DNA of 21,964 nt from a virus. The notes under the pieces were generated by a model. The model worked only from the letters and a program-made list of their open reading frames with translations, made no database searches and was not told the DNA's origin. The DNA lies in the IMG/VR virus record IMGVR_UViG_3300022937_003539, positions 1 to 21,964 of that record, one strand, 5' to 3'. The position numbers and the translations under genes are program-made. Below, piece after piece: positions 14,806-21,964 of the stretch. The first letter of the stretch is position 1, and each line of letters opens with the position of its first letter.

Positions 14806-15750
14806 ATGGCCAAAGAGATTTATTATCAAATACACTGCTCTACACTTGGAGATGTTCTAAGTGCAACTCCTACTATACGCAAATTACATAAAGTTTATGG
14901 ACAAAAAATCAATGTAGTTAACAATAATTCAGCAGTTTTAAAAAACAACCCCAGAATTAGCAAATTAATTAGGCACGAAGAATTTAATCCATCACATCTT
15001 TCAAATGGAGATGAATGGTTTCAAAGTTATGTATTAGCTGGTTTGCCAAATCAGTTTGGAGTAGAAAAGAAGTTTAATACAATTGATATAAGATTGATAC
15101 ATAGTTTAGATTTAGGTTTTGGTTTAATGCCAGAGGAAATGAGCTGTGAATTTTACCCAGACGCATATACCAACCCCTTTAACCTTCCTGATCATTATAT
15201 AGTTTTACATACGGCAAAAAACTGGCCCAATAGAACGTGGCCAAGAGAAAGCTGGCAGAAAATAATTAATTATCTTAACGATAGAAAAATATACACAATT
15301 TTAATTGGTAAAAATGTTGAAGAAAAAGATTTTCATTATATTAAAAAAGATTTTTATGAATTTGATAATATTTATGGTCAAAATCTAATCAACAAAGATA
15401 CTTTAGATATATGCTGGCACATATTGAATAATGCTAAATTATTTATAACATTTGATACAGGTCCTTTACATTTAGCAGGTACAACAGATGTTTCTATATT
15501 GCAACTAGGTAGCGCCAAAGATCCTAGATTAAGCGCTCCATATAGATATGGTACGCAAGATTACAAATATGAGAATCTAAAAGGTCCGTGTGACATATAC
15601 TGTACAAACAATATTAAGTATTCAATTAAAGAGTGGGGCACAATAAATGCAGTGCCACCACTACCTACTTGTTTAGAAGGTAAAGAAATATTTGAATGTC
15701 AACCTTCTGTGGATCAAGTGATTGAGTATTTAAATAAAAATTTATCATGA
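14806..15750 (+). CDS. GT9-like heptosyltransferase-fold glycosyltransferase
   Basis: 314 residues with a complete GT9-type GT-B layout: QIHCSTLGDVLSATPTIRKL (8-27) matches the N-terminal acceptor lobe (GDxLxxTP), HTAKNWPNRTWPRESWQ (135-151) starts the second lobe, and FDTGPLHLAG (216-225) is the donor-binding GPxHLA loop. Family members transfer heptose or other sugars from ADP/UDP donors to LPS cores; the phage acceptor is unknown. The C-terminus has several Cys (GPCDIYC, LPTC, FEC). The ATG follows directly after the previous stop. The end is ATGA-coupled to the next gene. Confidence 0.86.
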   Translation: MAKEIYYQIHCSTLGDVLSATPTIRKLHKVYGQKINVVNNNSAVLKNNPRISKLIRHEEFNPSHLSNGDEWFQSYVLAGLPNQFGVEKKFNTIDIRLIHSLDLGFGLMPEEMSCEFYPDAYTNPFNLPDHYIVLHTAKNWPNRTWPRESWQKIINYLNDRKIYTILIGKNVEEKDFHYIKKDFYEFDNIYGQNLINKDTLDICWHILNNAKLFITFDTGPLHLAGTTDVSILQLGSAKDPRLSAPYRYGTQDYKYENLKGPCDIYCTNNIKYSIKEWGTINAVPPLPTCLEGKEIFECQPSVDQVIEYLNKNLS

Positions 15751-16439
15751 GGATAGCTGTACTAACCGCTTATACAAAGAATAACCCATGGACCGACAAT
15801 GGTAAATGTGATTTTTTGGAAGCTGCATATCCAAATCATATGGATTATTGTTTAAAGCATGATTATACTTATATAGCAGAATGTTACGAGGATATCGAGA
15901 TAAAAGGCATTCATCCTACATGGATTAAAATATTCGCTATACAAAAGTTCATTAAACATTTTGATTATGTATGTTGGATAGATGCTGATGCTATTTTTAC
16001 AAATTCAGATTTCACTGTAGAACAATTTTTAGAAGAGGATACGAATTTAGTTTTATGCCAAAGTAATCCAGATAAAAGAACTAATAACATGTTCACAGTT
16101 ATCAATACTGGATTTATGATATTTAAAAATAATAGTTGGTCACACAATTTGTTACAATCGTTAGTTGATAATTCTGGAGTTTTTAAAACAGAATATTTTC
16201 AAGAACAAACTGTATTAGATAATTATTTGAAAGATAATGGATATTATGATAAATCTCCAATACTCAATAGCATGTCAAGCGATTCATTAAAAGAACGTTA
16301 TCAATATAATAATATTATTATACTTCCCTCTACTTATCATTGCTACGAAATCTCAGATAAACCTAAGTTTATTTATCACGCCGCAGGTGATTCAGCAAAC
16401 AAGAAGAATAAATTAATTCAATATTTACAAAACGTATGA
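15747..16439 (+). CDS. GT34-like (GMA12/MNN10-type) glycosyltransferase
   Basis: 230 residues. HPTWIKIFAIQKFI (56-69), WIDADAIF (77-84, DxD), NTGFMIFKN (120-128), EQTVLDNYL (153-161) and a C-terminal IYHAAGD are the ordered motifs of GT34 alpha-galactosyl- or xylosyltransferases (GMA12/MNN10 pattern). It should be a retaining enzyme with a metal ion. Eukaryotic members are membrane-anchored, whereas this one has no signal anchor and is the bare catalytic domain. It overlaps both neighbours by 4 bases. Confidence 0.8.
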   Translation: MRIAVLTAYTKNNPWTDNGKCDFLEAAYPNHMDYCLKHDYTYIAECYEDIEIKGIHPTWIKIFAIQKFIKHFDYVCWIDADAIFTNSDFTVEQFLEEDTNLVLCQSNPDKRTNNMFTVINTGFMIFKNNSWSHNLLQSLVDNSGVFKTEYFQEQTVLDNYLKDNGYYDKSPILNSMSSDSLKERYQYNNIIILPSTYHCYEISDKPKFIYHAAGDSANKKNKLIQYLQNV

Positions 16440-19400
16440 TAAAGAAGGAGTACAAATTTGGAATTTATACATCTTTCTATAACGCAGAAAGATTTATTGA
16501 TGACATCTTTAAACAGTTCGAAGCAATTAATTATCAAAATTGGAAATGGATAGTTACAGATGATTTTAGCTCTGATAACACTAAGAACCTCTTAATTCAA
16601 AAATGTAAACAATATGATTTTGTAGAATATGTCGAGCAGCAACATAAAAAGGAGATGTATTGGCAACCTAATAAGTTTTTTGATGATAGTTTTGATTATG
16701 TGGTGCTTATGGATTGTGATGATGAGTTTGATGTTGAGTTCTTGAATATATACAATCACTTTGCAAATCAATATCCTGATGCTGTTTATTTAACAAGTGA
16801 CATGATCAAAATAGAAGGTGATCGAACACACTCACTTTCTTTAATTCATAATCACACAAACCTATTAGATAAATTAGATCATTATCATCCATTAGTTAAT
16901 TACGTCAACAATCCATCTTATTATTGCCTTGGTTATTTGCGCTGCTTTAAAAATATACCAACTTTAGATTTTAAGATAGACGATTTCAATGCGTGTGCTG
17001 AAGATTCCTACAGGGCCATGTATATGAATAGTTTGGGCAAATGGCTCCATATACCCAGAGTCCTTTACAAATGGATTGTAAGAAAAGATTCTGAATCTCA
17101 CTCTCAAGTGGTGGAAAATTTCAATGGTAATTTTGATGGCGCTTATAATAGAATAAAAGATCAATGCTATGATCCTTATTATGACTTTCAAGATGTGTAC
17201 AAAGAAACATCAGCTTTACAATTAATTGGCACCAGTGAATTACATAATAAAAATATTTGTATTATTTCACGAGGTTTAACAAACGAGCAAAAGAATAAAT
17301 TACGTAATCTGTATTTTGACTGCGAGTTATTTTTCAACAAACAACCAAATTGCGATCACTATGTTGTAGTATTAAATTATTTTAATGACTCTTATTGTAA
17401 TGAATTAGATGATTGGATAAAAATAAATGCTGGTAGCTGTAAAACAACTTATTATTATTTTGAAGAAGAGTGTCATGAAAACATGGACGCTTTAAATGCT
17501 AAAATAGCTAAAAAGTTTCATCCAATCATTGATAGCAGAAATAATTTTTTTATGTATTTTCGTCACAATTATACAACAATACAACAAGAGAAAAAAAATA
17601 AACTATTATTTATAGCGCCGCATTTGTCGACTGGTGGCTCTCCAGCTTATTTAGAGTGGTTGATTGGCAAACGTAAATCAGAAGGCTATGACGTAAAAGT
17701 ATTAGAGTATTCTTATTATGGCGCATATGACGTTCAAAGAAAGCGTATTAAAAAATTAGTTGGAGATCATAATTTTATTAGTTTTTGTACACATTGGGAA
17801 GATGATGAAAAGATTATATCAAGAGGAAGTGATGTTGTTGATATGGTCAAAAAAATTAATCCAGACATAATACATTTAAATGAAATTTCTGAGATATTTT
17901 GTTACAAACCATTTGTTCAAGAGTTAAAAGATTACCTGTACAATCCAAACAAATCTTTTAAATTAATTGAAACATGTCATACGTCTGAATTTGATTTTAA
18001 GAAAAAAACATCTATTCCTGATGAATTTCATTTCTGTAGCCCATACCATGCCACTTTAACAAATCACATTGATATACCAAAGATTTTAGTGGACATGGAG
18101 TTACCTAAAATAGAGCGCCCAGATAGAAAAAAAGCGCTGAGCAATCTGGAGCTATCTCCTGATTATTATCATGTTTTAAATGTTGGGTTGTTTAACGAAT
18201 TTAAAAATCAAAAATATATTTTTGAATTAGCCAGTAAATTACAAGACTACAAAATACAATTCCATTTTATAGGTAACGATTGTTATTTAGGTAATTGTGG
18301 TATTGATGAAAATTTACTAAATCTTCCGAATTGTATCGTTCACGGAGAAAAAAATAATGTGCTGGAGTACATGGCGGCTGTAGATTTATTTTTATTTTCT
18401 TCTCTTAAAGAGCTTAATCCAATTTGTTTAAAAGAAGCTATTAGTTGCGATCTGCCTATTTTCATGTATAATTTAGATGTCTATAATGGGCATTATGATA
18501 ACCATCCTTTAATTTCATACATTAAAGAAGATAACGTTTTAAATTTTTTATTAAATAAAATGAATACAACTTATGATCATATAATTAACGAATCTGGAAG
18601 TCTTGGGGATTGTTTAGCGTGGGCTCCTATTGTGGCGGAATACGCTAGACAAAAAGGTAAAAATGTTAATTACTATACTCCTCATAAAGACATTTTAGAA
18701 GATTCGTATCCTCAAGTTAATTTTTATAATTATTCAGATAAAAATAATATCACTGAAGGCGAAGTTGTTTCCATAGGGTGTTTTACTGGATCAGATTGGC
18801 AAACAAAAAACCTACAAAAAGTAGCGACTGATATTTTGGGCATGGAATTTAAAGAAGTTCGTTGCCAAATTTCTCATAAATTCAAAAAGAAAAATAACTT
18901 TGATAAAAAATATGTATGTATTGGTACTCAATCAACTGCTCAAGCTAAGTATTGGAATAACCCGACAGGATGGCAACAAACTGTAGATTATATAAAAGAG
19001 TTAGGTTATGAAGTTGTTTGTATAGATAGAAATGCTTCTTTTGGTGTGGATGGAAAATTTAATTATATGCCTAAAAATTGCATAGATAGAACAGGAGATT
19101 TTCCTTTACAAGATAGAATTAATGATTTGTTTCATTGCGAGTTTTTTATTGGTCTTGGCTCTGGATTGTCTTGGTTAGCATGGGCTTGTGGAAAACCTGT
19201 TATTATGATTTCTGGATTTTCCGCTCCGTATGCTGAGTTTACGACTCCTTATAGGCTTATCAATGAAAATGTATGTAACAGCTGTTGGAACGATACAGAA
19301 TGTAAATTTGACGCTAATAATTGGTTGTGGTGCCCAAGAGATAAAAACTTTGAATGCTCAAAAGAGATTAGCTTTGATATGGTTAAAGAAAAAATTAATC

Positions 19401-20050
19401 AACTTTTAAACATAGGACAAAAGAATATTCATCAAAGTACATATCACGAAATTTTTGAGTTGAATCAATACCAACAATTTGTTCAAGTAGAGCAAAATGA
19501 TTTTGTTTTAGACGTGGGTTGTTCGCAAGGCCCATTTTATTTTCAAAACAAAGATAAACATATTGACTATGTAGGAGTTGACGCGAGCATACATTGTATA
19601 GAAGATTTTTACTCAAATCTCACCAACGAAGATTTAACAATCATTAATGCAATCATAAGTCCAAAAACAGGAATTCAAAAATTCAATTGGTTTATTTATA
19701 ATGAGCCCGAAGTAAAAGTTAATTCAATAACTTTTCCAGCATTAATGAAATTACTCAATAGAAAAATTGATTTTTTTAAATTTGATATCGAGGGATACGA
19801 GATGACCTTCTTAAAAGATTATTATGATTTATTTAAAAAATACATCTATAAATTTGCTGGAGAACTACATTTTTTAAATAATCCATGGAGTCGAGCAGAG
19901 TTTCATGAGATGTTGTTAAAACTTAAAGAAGATTCACAAATTGAATTTAAATTATATTCTTTGGATATGATAGACATTACAACTTCTTATTATGATAATG
20001 GCGATTATTATACCGAAATTATTATTAATGGATATGTTAAACAATCATGA
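16436..20050 (+). CDS. Four-domain fusion: GT2 + GT-B + TibC-like O-heptosyltransferase + FkbM methyltransferase
   Basis: 1204 residues. (1) 5-250: GT2 GT-A domain, KFGIYTSFYNAERF (7-20), TDDFSSDNT (41-49), MDCDDEFD (92-99) with DxD. (2) About 388-705: GT-B/GT4-like domain, FIAPHLSTGGSPAYLE (392-407), GLFNEFKNQ (584-592), LKELNPICLKEAISCDLPI (657-675). (3) About 713-992: GT9-like lobe starting NESGSLGDCLAWAP (718-731), with GLGSGLSWLAWACGKPV (906-922) and a cysteine cluster CNSC (947, 950), Cys956, WCPR (Cys966), FEC (Cys974). This matches the iron-finger region of bacterial autotransporter O-heptosyltransferases (TibC type). (4) About 1000-1200: FkbM-type methyltransferase, LDVGCSQG (1025-1032) and FKFDIEGYE (1114-1122). 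All four carry recognisable active-site motifs. Middle residues 265-385 are a linker-like region. The start is ATGA-coupled. Confidence 0.85.
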   Translation: MIKKEYKFGIYTSFYNAERFIDDIFKQFEAINYQNWKWIVTDDFSSDNTKNLLIQKCKQYDFVEYVEQQHKKEMYWQPNKFFDDSFDYVVLMDCDDEFDVEFLNIYNHFANQYPDAVYLTSDMIKIEGDRTHSLSLIHNHTNLLDKLDHYHPLVNYVNNPSYYCLGYLRCFKNIPTLDFKIDDFNACAEDSYRAMYMNSLGKWLHIPRVLYKWIVRKDSESHSQVVENFNGNFDGAYNRIKDQCYDPYYDFQDVYKETSALQLIGTSELHNKNICIISRGLTNEQKNKLRNLYFDCELFFNKQPNCDHYVVVLNYFNDSYCNELDDWIKINAGSCKTTYYYFEEECHENMDALNAKIAKKFHPIIDSRNNFFMYFRHNYTTIQQEKKNKLLFIAPHLSTGGSPAYLEWLIGKRKSEGYDVKVLEYSYYGAYDVQRKRIKKLVGDHNFISFCTHWEDDEKIISRGSDVVDMVKKINPDIIHLNEISEIFCYKPFVQELKDYLYNPNKSFKLIETCHTSEFDFKKKTSIPDEFHFCSPYHATLTNHIDIPKILVDMELPKIERPDRKKALSNLELSPDYYHVLNVGLFNEFKNQKYIFELASKLQDYKIQFHFIGNDCYLGNCGIDENLLNLPNCIVHGEKNNVLEYMAAVDLFLFSSLKELNPICLKEAISCDLPIFMYNLDVYNGHYDNHPLISYIKEDNVLNFLLNKMNTTYDHIINESGSLGDCLAWAPIVAEYARQKGKNVNYYTPHKDILEDSYPQVNFYNYSDKNNITEGEVVSIGCFTGSDWQTKNLQKVATDILGMEFKEVRCQISHKFKKKNNFDKKYVCIGTQSTAQAKYWNNPTGWQQTVDYIKELGYEVVCIDRNASFGVDGKFNYMPKNCIDRTGDFPLQDRINDLFHCEFFIGLGSGLSWLAWACGKPVIMISGFSAPYAEFTTPYRLINENVCNSCWNDTECKFDANNWLWCPRDKNFECSKEISFDMVKEKINQLLNIGQKNIHQSTYHEIFELNQYQQFVQVEQNDFVLDVGCSQGPFYFQNKDKHIDYVGVDASIHCIEDFYSNLTNEDLTIINAIISPKTGIQKFNWFIYNEPEVKVNSITFPALMKLLNRKIDFFKFDIEGYEMTFLKDYYDLFKKYIYKFAGELHFLNNPWSRAEFHEMLLKLKEDSQIEFKLYSLDMIDITTSYYDNGDYYTEIIINGYVKQS

Positions 20051-20400
20051 TAACACTAAAAGTAGACGAAGCTTATGCTTTTGATTATCTAAGTATATTA
20101 GAAATTAAAAAATATAAAACTAACGATGAATCTAAATGGTTAGAATGTCTTGATCATTTGTCTTGTCAATTTGATATTGACTTCTTTAAAGAAATGATTG
20201 CATCTCAAGAGTACAAAGACATGATTAAAGCTAACGAATTAACATTTAAAGCTGTGGATAAAGCTAAAAGAAATGAAGTTAGCGCCAAAGATGTAGATTA
20301 TTGTAACTTTCAAAGACACTTAGCAAAAGAAAACTTCCAAAGAAAATTCTTTGGAAGTGATCTATCGGAGAAAAAAATAGGATACGAAAAATATTTATAA
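20047..20400 (+). CDS. DUF6165-like small protein, last gene of the glycan operon
   Basis: 117 residues. The opening DEAYAFDYLSILEIKKYK (7-24), a mid segment ELTFKAVDKAKRNEVSA and RHLAKENFQRKFF (89-101) resemble the DUF6165 layout (G-E-xxDxLTILEIK, N-xxLWxxED, LA-xxNdxR), a helical family found next to LPS glycosyltransferases and in phages. The function is unknown; its repeated placement beside glycan genes suggests a structural or regulatory partner. ATGA-coupled to the giant fusion gene. Its TAA overlaps the stop of the minus-strand gene (TTATAA). Confidence 0.62.
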   Translation: MITLKVDEAYAFDYLSILEIKKYKTNDESKWLECLDHLSCQFDIDFFKEMIASQEYKDMIKANELTFKAVDKAKRNEVSAKDVDYCNFQRHLAKENFQRKFFGSDLSEKKIGYEKYL

Positions 20401-20886
20401 ATTATACAATATACCAGATGGAAAGTATACCTGACCATCTTCTCCAGCTACTTGAACTGGAGCTGCTTGATACATATTGTATGATGTAATTAATTTTTCT
20501 AATTCAGCATTAGCATCATTAGCCAAGCCTCGATAGGTTTTGGCTAATTCGTTTTTGTTTGTGCGAGTGATCATCGAGTCACCTTCACGTAAAGATATAA
20601 AGTCTACTTCAGAATCAACGCCACGTAATACTTGGCGCGTCTTCTTTGTATAGAATTCATATAGGTACATTTGTTTATAAATGGCTCGTTCTTCTTGTTT
20701 AAACGATCCTGTGGGCGCAAAGTATGCGCCACTAACTTCGTAACTTGTAAACAAACGATTATTTAATTGCCCAATATTATTAGCTAACCAGCCACTAATA
20801 AAATAAAATTGAGCATAACCGCTGTCATAATCAAACTCATTAGCGAATATCTCGTCAGCTAAATTATGTACACTGTATGATACCAT
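20395..20886 (-). CDS. Phage protein of unknown function in the tail module
   Basis: 163 residues, soluble and helix-rich. The opening MVSYSVHNLADEIFANEF, the segment GYAQFYFISGWLANNIGQLN (23-42) and a C-terminal ELEKLITSYNMYQ are the main visible parts; a small C-terminal turn-rich section ends SGILYNL. I recall similar sequences among uncultured marine phage structural regions but cannot name a role. It lies downstream of the tail-fibre-assembly-like gene on the same strand and is probably a virion or tail-connector component. The ATG is preceded by TATATAAT and no Shine-Dalgarno sequence. Confidence 0.68.
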   Translation of the reverse strand: MVSYSVHNLADEIFANEFDYDSGYAQFYFISGWLANNIGQLNNRLFTSYEVSGAYFAPTGSFKQEERAIYKQMYLYEFYTKKTRQVLRGVDSEVDFISLREGDSMITRTNKNELAKTYRGLANDANAELEKLITSYNMYQAAPVQVAGEDGQVYFPSGILYNL

Positions 20887-20896
20887 ATATTATATA
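20887..20896 (-). promoter_or_regulatory. TATATAAT element directly before the start at 20886
   Basis: On the minus strand TATATAAT (20896-20889) ends two bases before the ATG. The same octamer sits three bases before the ATG at 21483. If it were a -10 box, transcription would begin inside the gene, so an AT-rich unstructured ribosome landing site is the simpler reading. Confidence 0.35.
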
Positions 20897-20925
20897 TACA
20901 CTTATTTGGTTAAATGTTCAGATTT

Positions 20926-21483
20926 TTATACAAGAGGAGGAAATGGAGGTAATGGCGGCAAATTAACATTAGATGCTCCAGTAGGTATATCTGGCCAACT
21001 TACGCCTGTATTAGATTCTGAAAAATTATCAAACATTCCCCGAAGCTCGACTCTGAATGTAGCAAATTCTTGTTTGCTTTCTTCAGAAATAGGGGCGTCA
21101 GGCAACTGCGTAAAATCTGTTTCCCTTAAATAAACATTTCTTATTTCTCTAGCCCTAAAAAGCCATTGATTTTTTTTATCTTCTATTTCTGCACCTGTTA
21201 AATTAATTATATTGTAACTCACATCAACTACTTCGCTTTCAGCATTTACTGCATATATTTCGCCTAGTTTTTGCGAAAATGATAATTCTGGTTTTTCTGC
21301 GTAAGCTGCTTGCCAAAAAGCTAAATCCGGCTGATTAATCCAAGACATGTCCTTTAATAAATTTGGATTATTATCTGCTATTAAATTAAAGTTTGAAACT
21401 TCACCATAAATTGACGGTAAAGGCTCTGGGCCTTTTAAAATTAAAGGATTTCCATTGTTTAGGTGTATTAAAAAATAATTCAT
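20926..21483 (-). CDS. Tail-fibre-assembly/XkdW-like protein
   Basis: 185 residues from ATG 21481-21483; longer frames from 21534 run into the upstream gene and are rejected. IRNVYLRETDFTQLPDAPIS (114-133) followed by ESKQEFATFRVELRGM matches the pattern RxxLLxxTDWTQLPDxP...WxxYRxxLR seen in phage tail-fibre-assembly and XkdW-like proteins, which help fold or attach receptor-binding fibres. The N-terminal half (NLIADNNPNLLKDMSW) is unassigned. The last 11 residues are proline-rich (LPPLPPFPPLV). The gene follows the LamG-like fibre gene by 11 bases, the classic fibre-then-chaperone order. Confidence 0.74.
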   Translation of the reverse strand: MNYFLIHLNNGNPLILKGPEPLPSIYGEVSNFNLIADNNPNLLKDMSWINQPDLAFWQAAYAEKPELSFSQKLGEIYAVNAESEVVDVSYNIINLTGAEIEDKKNQWLFRAREIRNVYLRETDFTQLPDAPISEESKQEFATFRVELRGMFDNFSESNTGVSWPDIPTGASNVNLPPLPPFPPLV

Positions 21484-21494
21484 ATTATTATATA
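21484..21494 (-). promoter_or_regulatory. TATATAAT element directly before the start at 21483
   Basis: The 11-base gap between the LamG-like gene's stop and this ATG contains TATATAAT (21494-21487), repeated before the next minus-strand gene. There is no Shine-Dalgarno sequence in this gap. Confidence 0.35.
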
Positions 21495-21964
21495 TTATTG
21501 TAATTTTAAATATTTCTGCATATAAGCACTGCAAAGAGCACTTAATATAGGGCTTTCATAACCAGAGCCTAATGGAACTGGATTGATATTATCCCACAAA
21601 GCGATATGACCTATTTTCACATTTGAATATTGATAACTACTTGCGAAAGATCTCCCTATGGACATCCCATAACTCTGAAACGTTTCCCAACTATTATTTG
21701 AATTAGAAGATACAATTGCTACATTAAATCTATTGATTTGATTATTATAATACATCTGAGATGTAAAATAATTATAATTACTCAAAGAGCTTATATCAAA
21801 AGCTACTACAGTCGGAAAAGTCGTGGAGACACTTACTCCAGTACTATCAACATTGCTCCCATCAGAAAATTCAAGAGTAGAATAACCACTCGAATTAAGA
21901 CCAAAATACCAATATCTTCCGTTACTTGTATTATAGGAACCACAATAAACATTGTTAAAACCAG
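21495..21964 (-). CDS. LamG/concanavalin-like fibre or adhesin protein, C-terminal part (5' end outside window)
   Basis: The frame is open from the window edge (about 21962) to TAA at 21495-21497, so only the last ~156 residues are present; the TTG at 21785 is not the true start. The sequence is rich in Ser, Asn, Tyr and Gly and has strand-turn repeats (NGRYWYFGLNSSG, STLEFSDGS) ending in SNVKIGHIALWDN, which resembles the closing strand (IGxIxIWN...) of LamG/concanavalin-A-like domains used in phage receptor-binding fibres. It probably binds a host surface glycan. Its Ser/Asn-rich loops could also be glycosylation targets; that is inference. Confidence 0.66.
   Translation of the reverse strand, partial: GFNNVYCGSYNTSNGRYWYFGLNSSGYSTLEFSDGSNVDSTGVSVSTTFPTVVAFDISSLSNYNYFTSQMYYNNQINRFNVAIVSSNSNNSWETFQSYGMSIGRSFASSYQYSNVKIGHIALWDNINPVPLGSGYESPILSALCSAYMQKYLKLQ

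Noticed and set aside
1282-20400. Bacterial LPS/capsule locus on a chromosome
   Set aside because: There is no flippase, polymerase, transporter or initiating membrane transferase; tiny coupled genes, a tail-fibre-assembly-like gene and a fibre gene adjoin it. It is not fully excluded without the flanks.
20440-20463. CTCCAG...CTGGAG inverted repeat near the convergent gene ends
   Set aside because: It is only a 6-bp stem with a 9-base loop, inside coding sequence and with no T-run, so it is not a credible terminator.
20906-21133. Plus-strand 75-codon frame rich in Gly-Gly-Asn
   Set aside because: It is the antisense shadow of the proline-rich C-terminus of the minus-strand tail gene.

Overview
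The window looks like part of a large tailed-phage genome, probably a myovirus-type phage from an aquatic setting. This is inferred from gene content and cannot be proven here. It is strongly AT-rich and almost gapless. Many genes overlap by 4 bases (ATGA or GTGA). Very small genes typical of phages sit between the larger ones, and three genes on the minus strand look like tail genes. I found no rRNA, tRNA, CRISPR array, transposase or integrase. Two genes point to phage rather than a bacterial LPS locus: a tail-fibre-assembly-like protein at 20926-21483, and a gene at 4336-5052 that resembles a conserved protein of marine T4-like phages as I remember it.

Region 1 (12-1266): an FtsZ/CetZ-type tubulin-superfamily GTPase with an acidic N-terminal extension, closed by a clear intrinsic terminator. 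Region 2 (1282-20400): one co-directional run of 24 genes, nearly all overlapping or abutting, dominated by glycan chemistry. It holds several glycosyltransferases (GT-B, split GT9, GT2, GT34-like, GT8-like, GT9 and others), a probable rhamnose-donor pair (4,6-dehydratase plus an RHM/UER-type 3,5-epimerase/4-reductase), a sugar-phosphate nucleotidyltransferase, three consecutive proteins with 2OG-Fe(II)-oxygenase-like residues, and a DUF6165-like protein. It also holds a 1204-residue protein that reads as GT2 + GT-B + TibC-like O-heptosyltransferase + FkbM methyltransferase. Ordinary small phage genes (a DUF736-like protein, a GNAT acetyltransferase, small unknowns) are embedded in it. Region 3 (20395-21964, minus strand): a truncated LamG-like fibre or adhesin gene, a tail-fibre-assembly-like gene and an unknown gene, converging on region 2 with overlapping stop codons.

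Reading: the window encodes much of a glycan assembly line beside tail genes. The best-supported role is making and attaching a branched, methylated glycan, perhaps including rhamnose and heptose, to a virion protein or to the host surface. The target cannot be read from sequence. Three items were not obvious as annotated genes: a 28-residue membrane peptide gene (6294-6380), a ~50-residue ORF or frameshifted tail (13066-13218), and a GT9 fold divided between two genes at position 3195.
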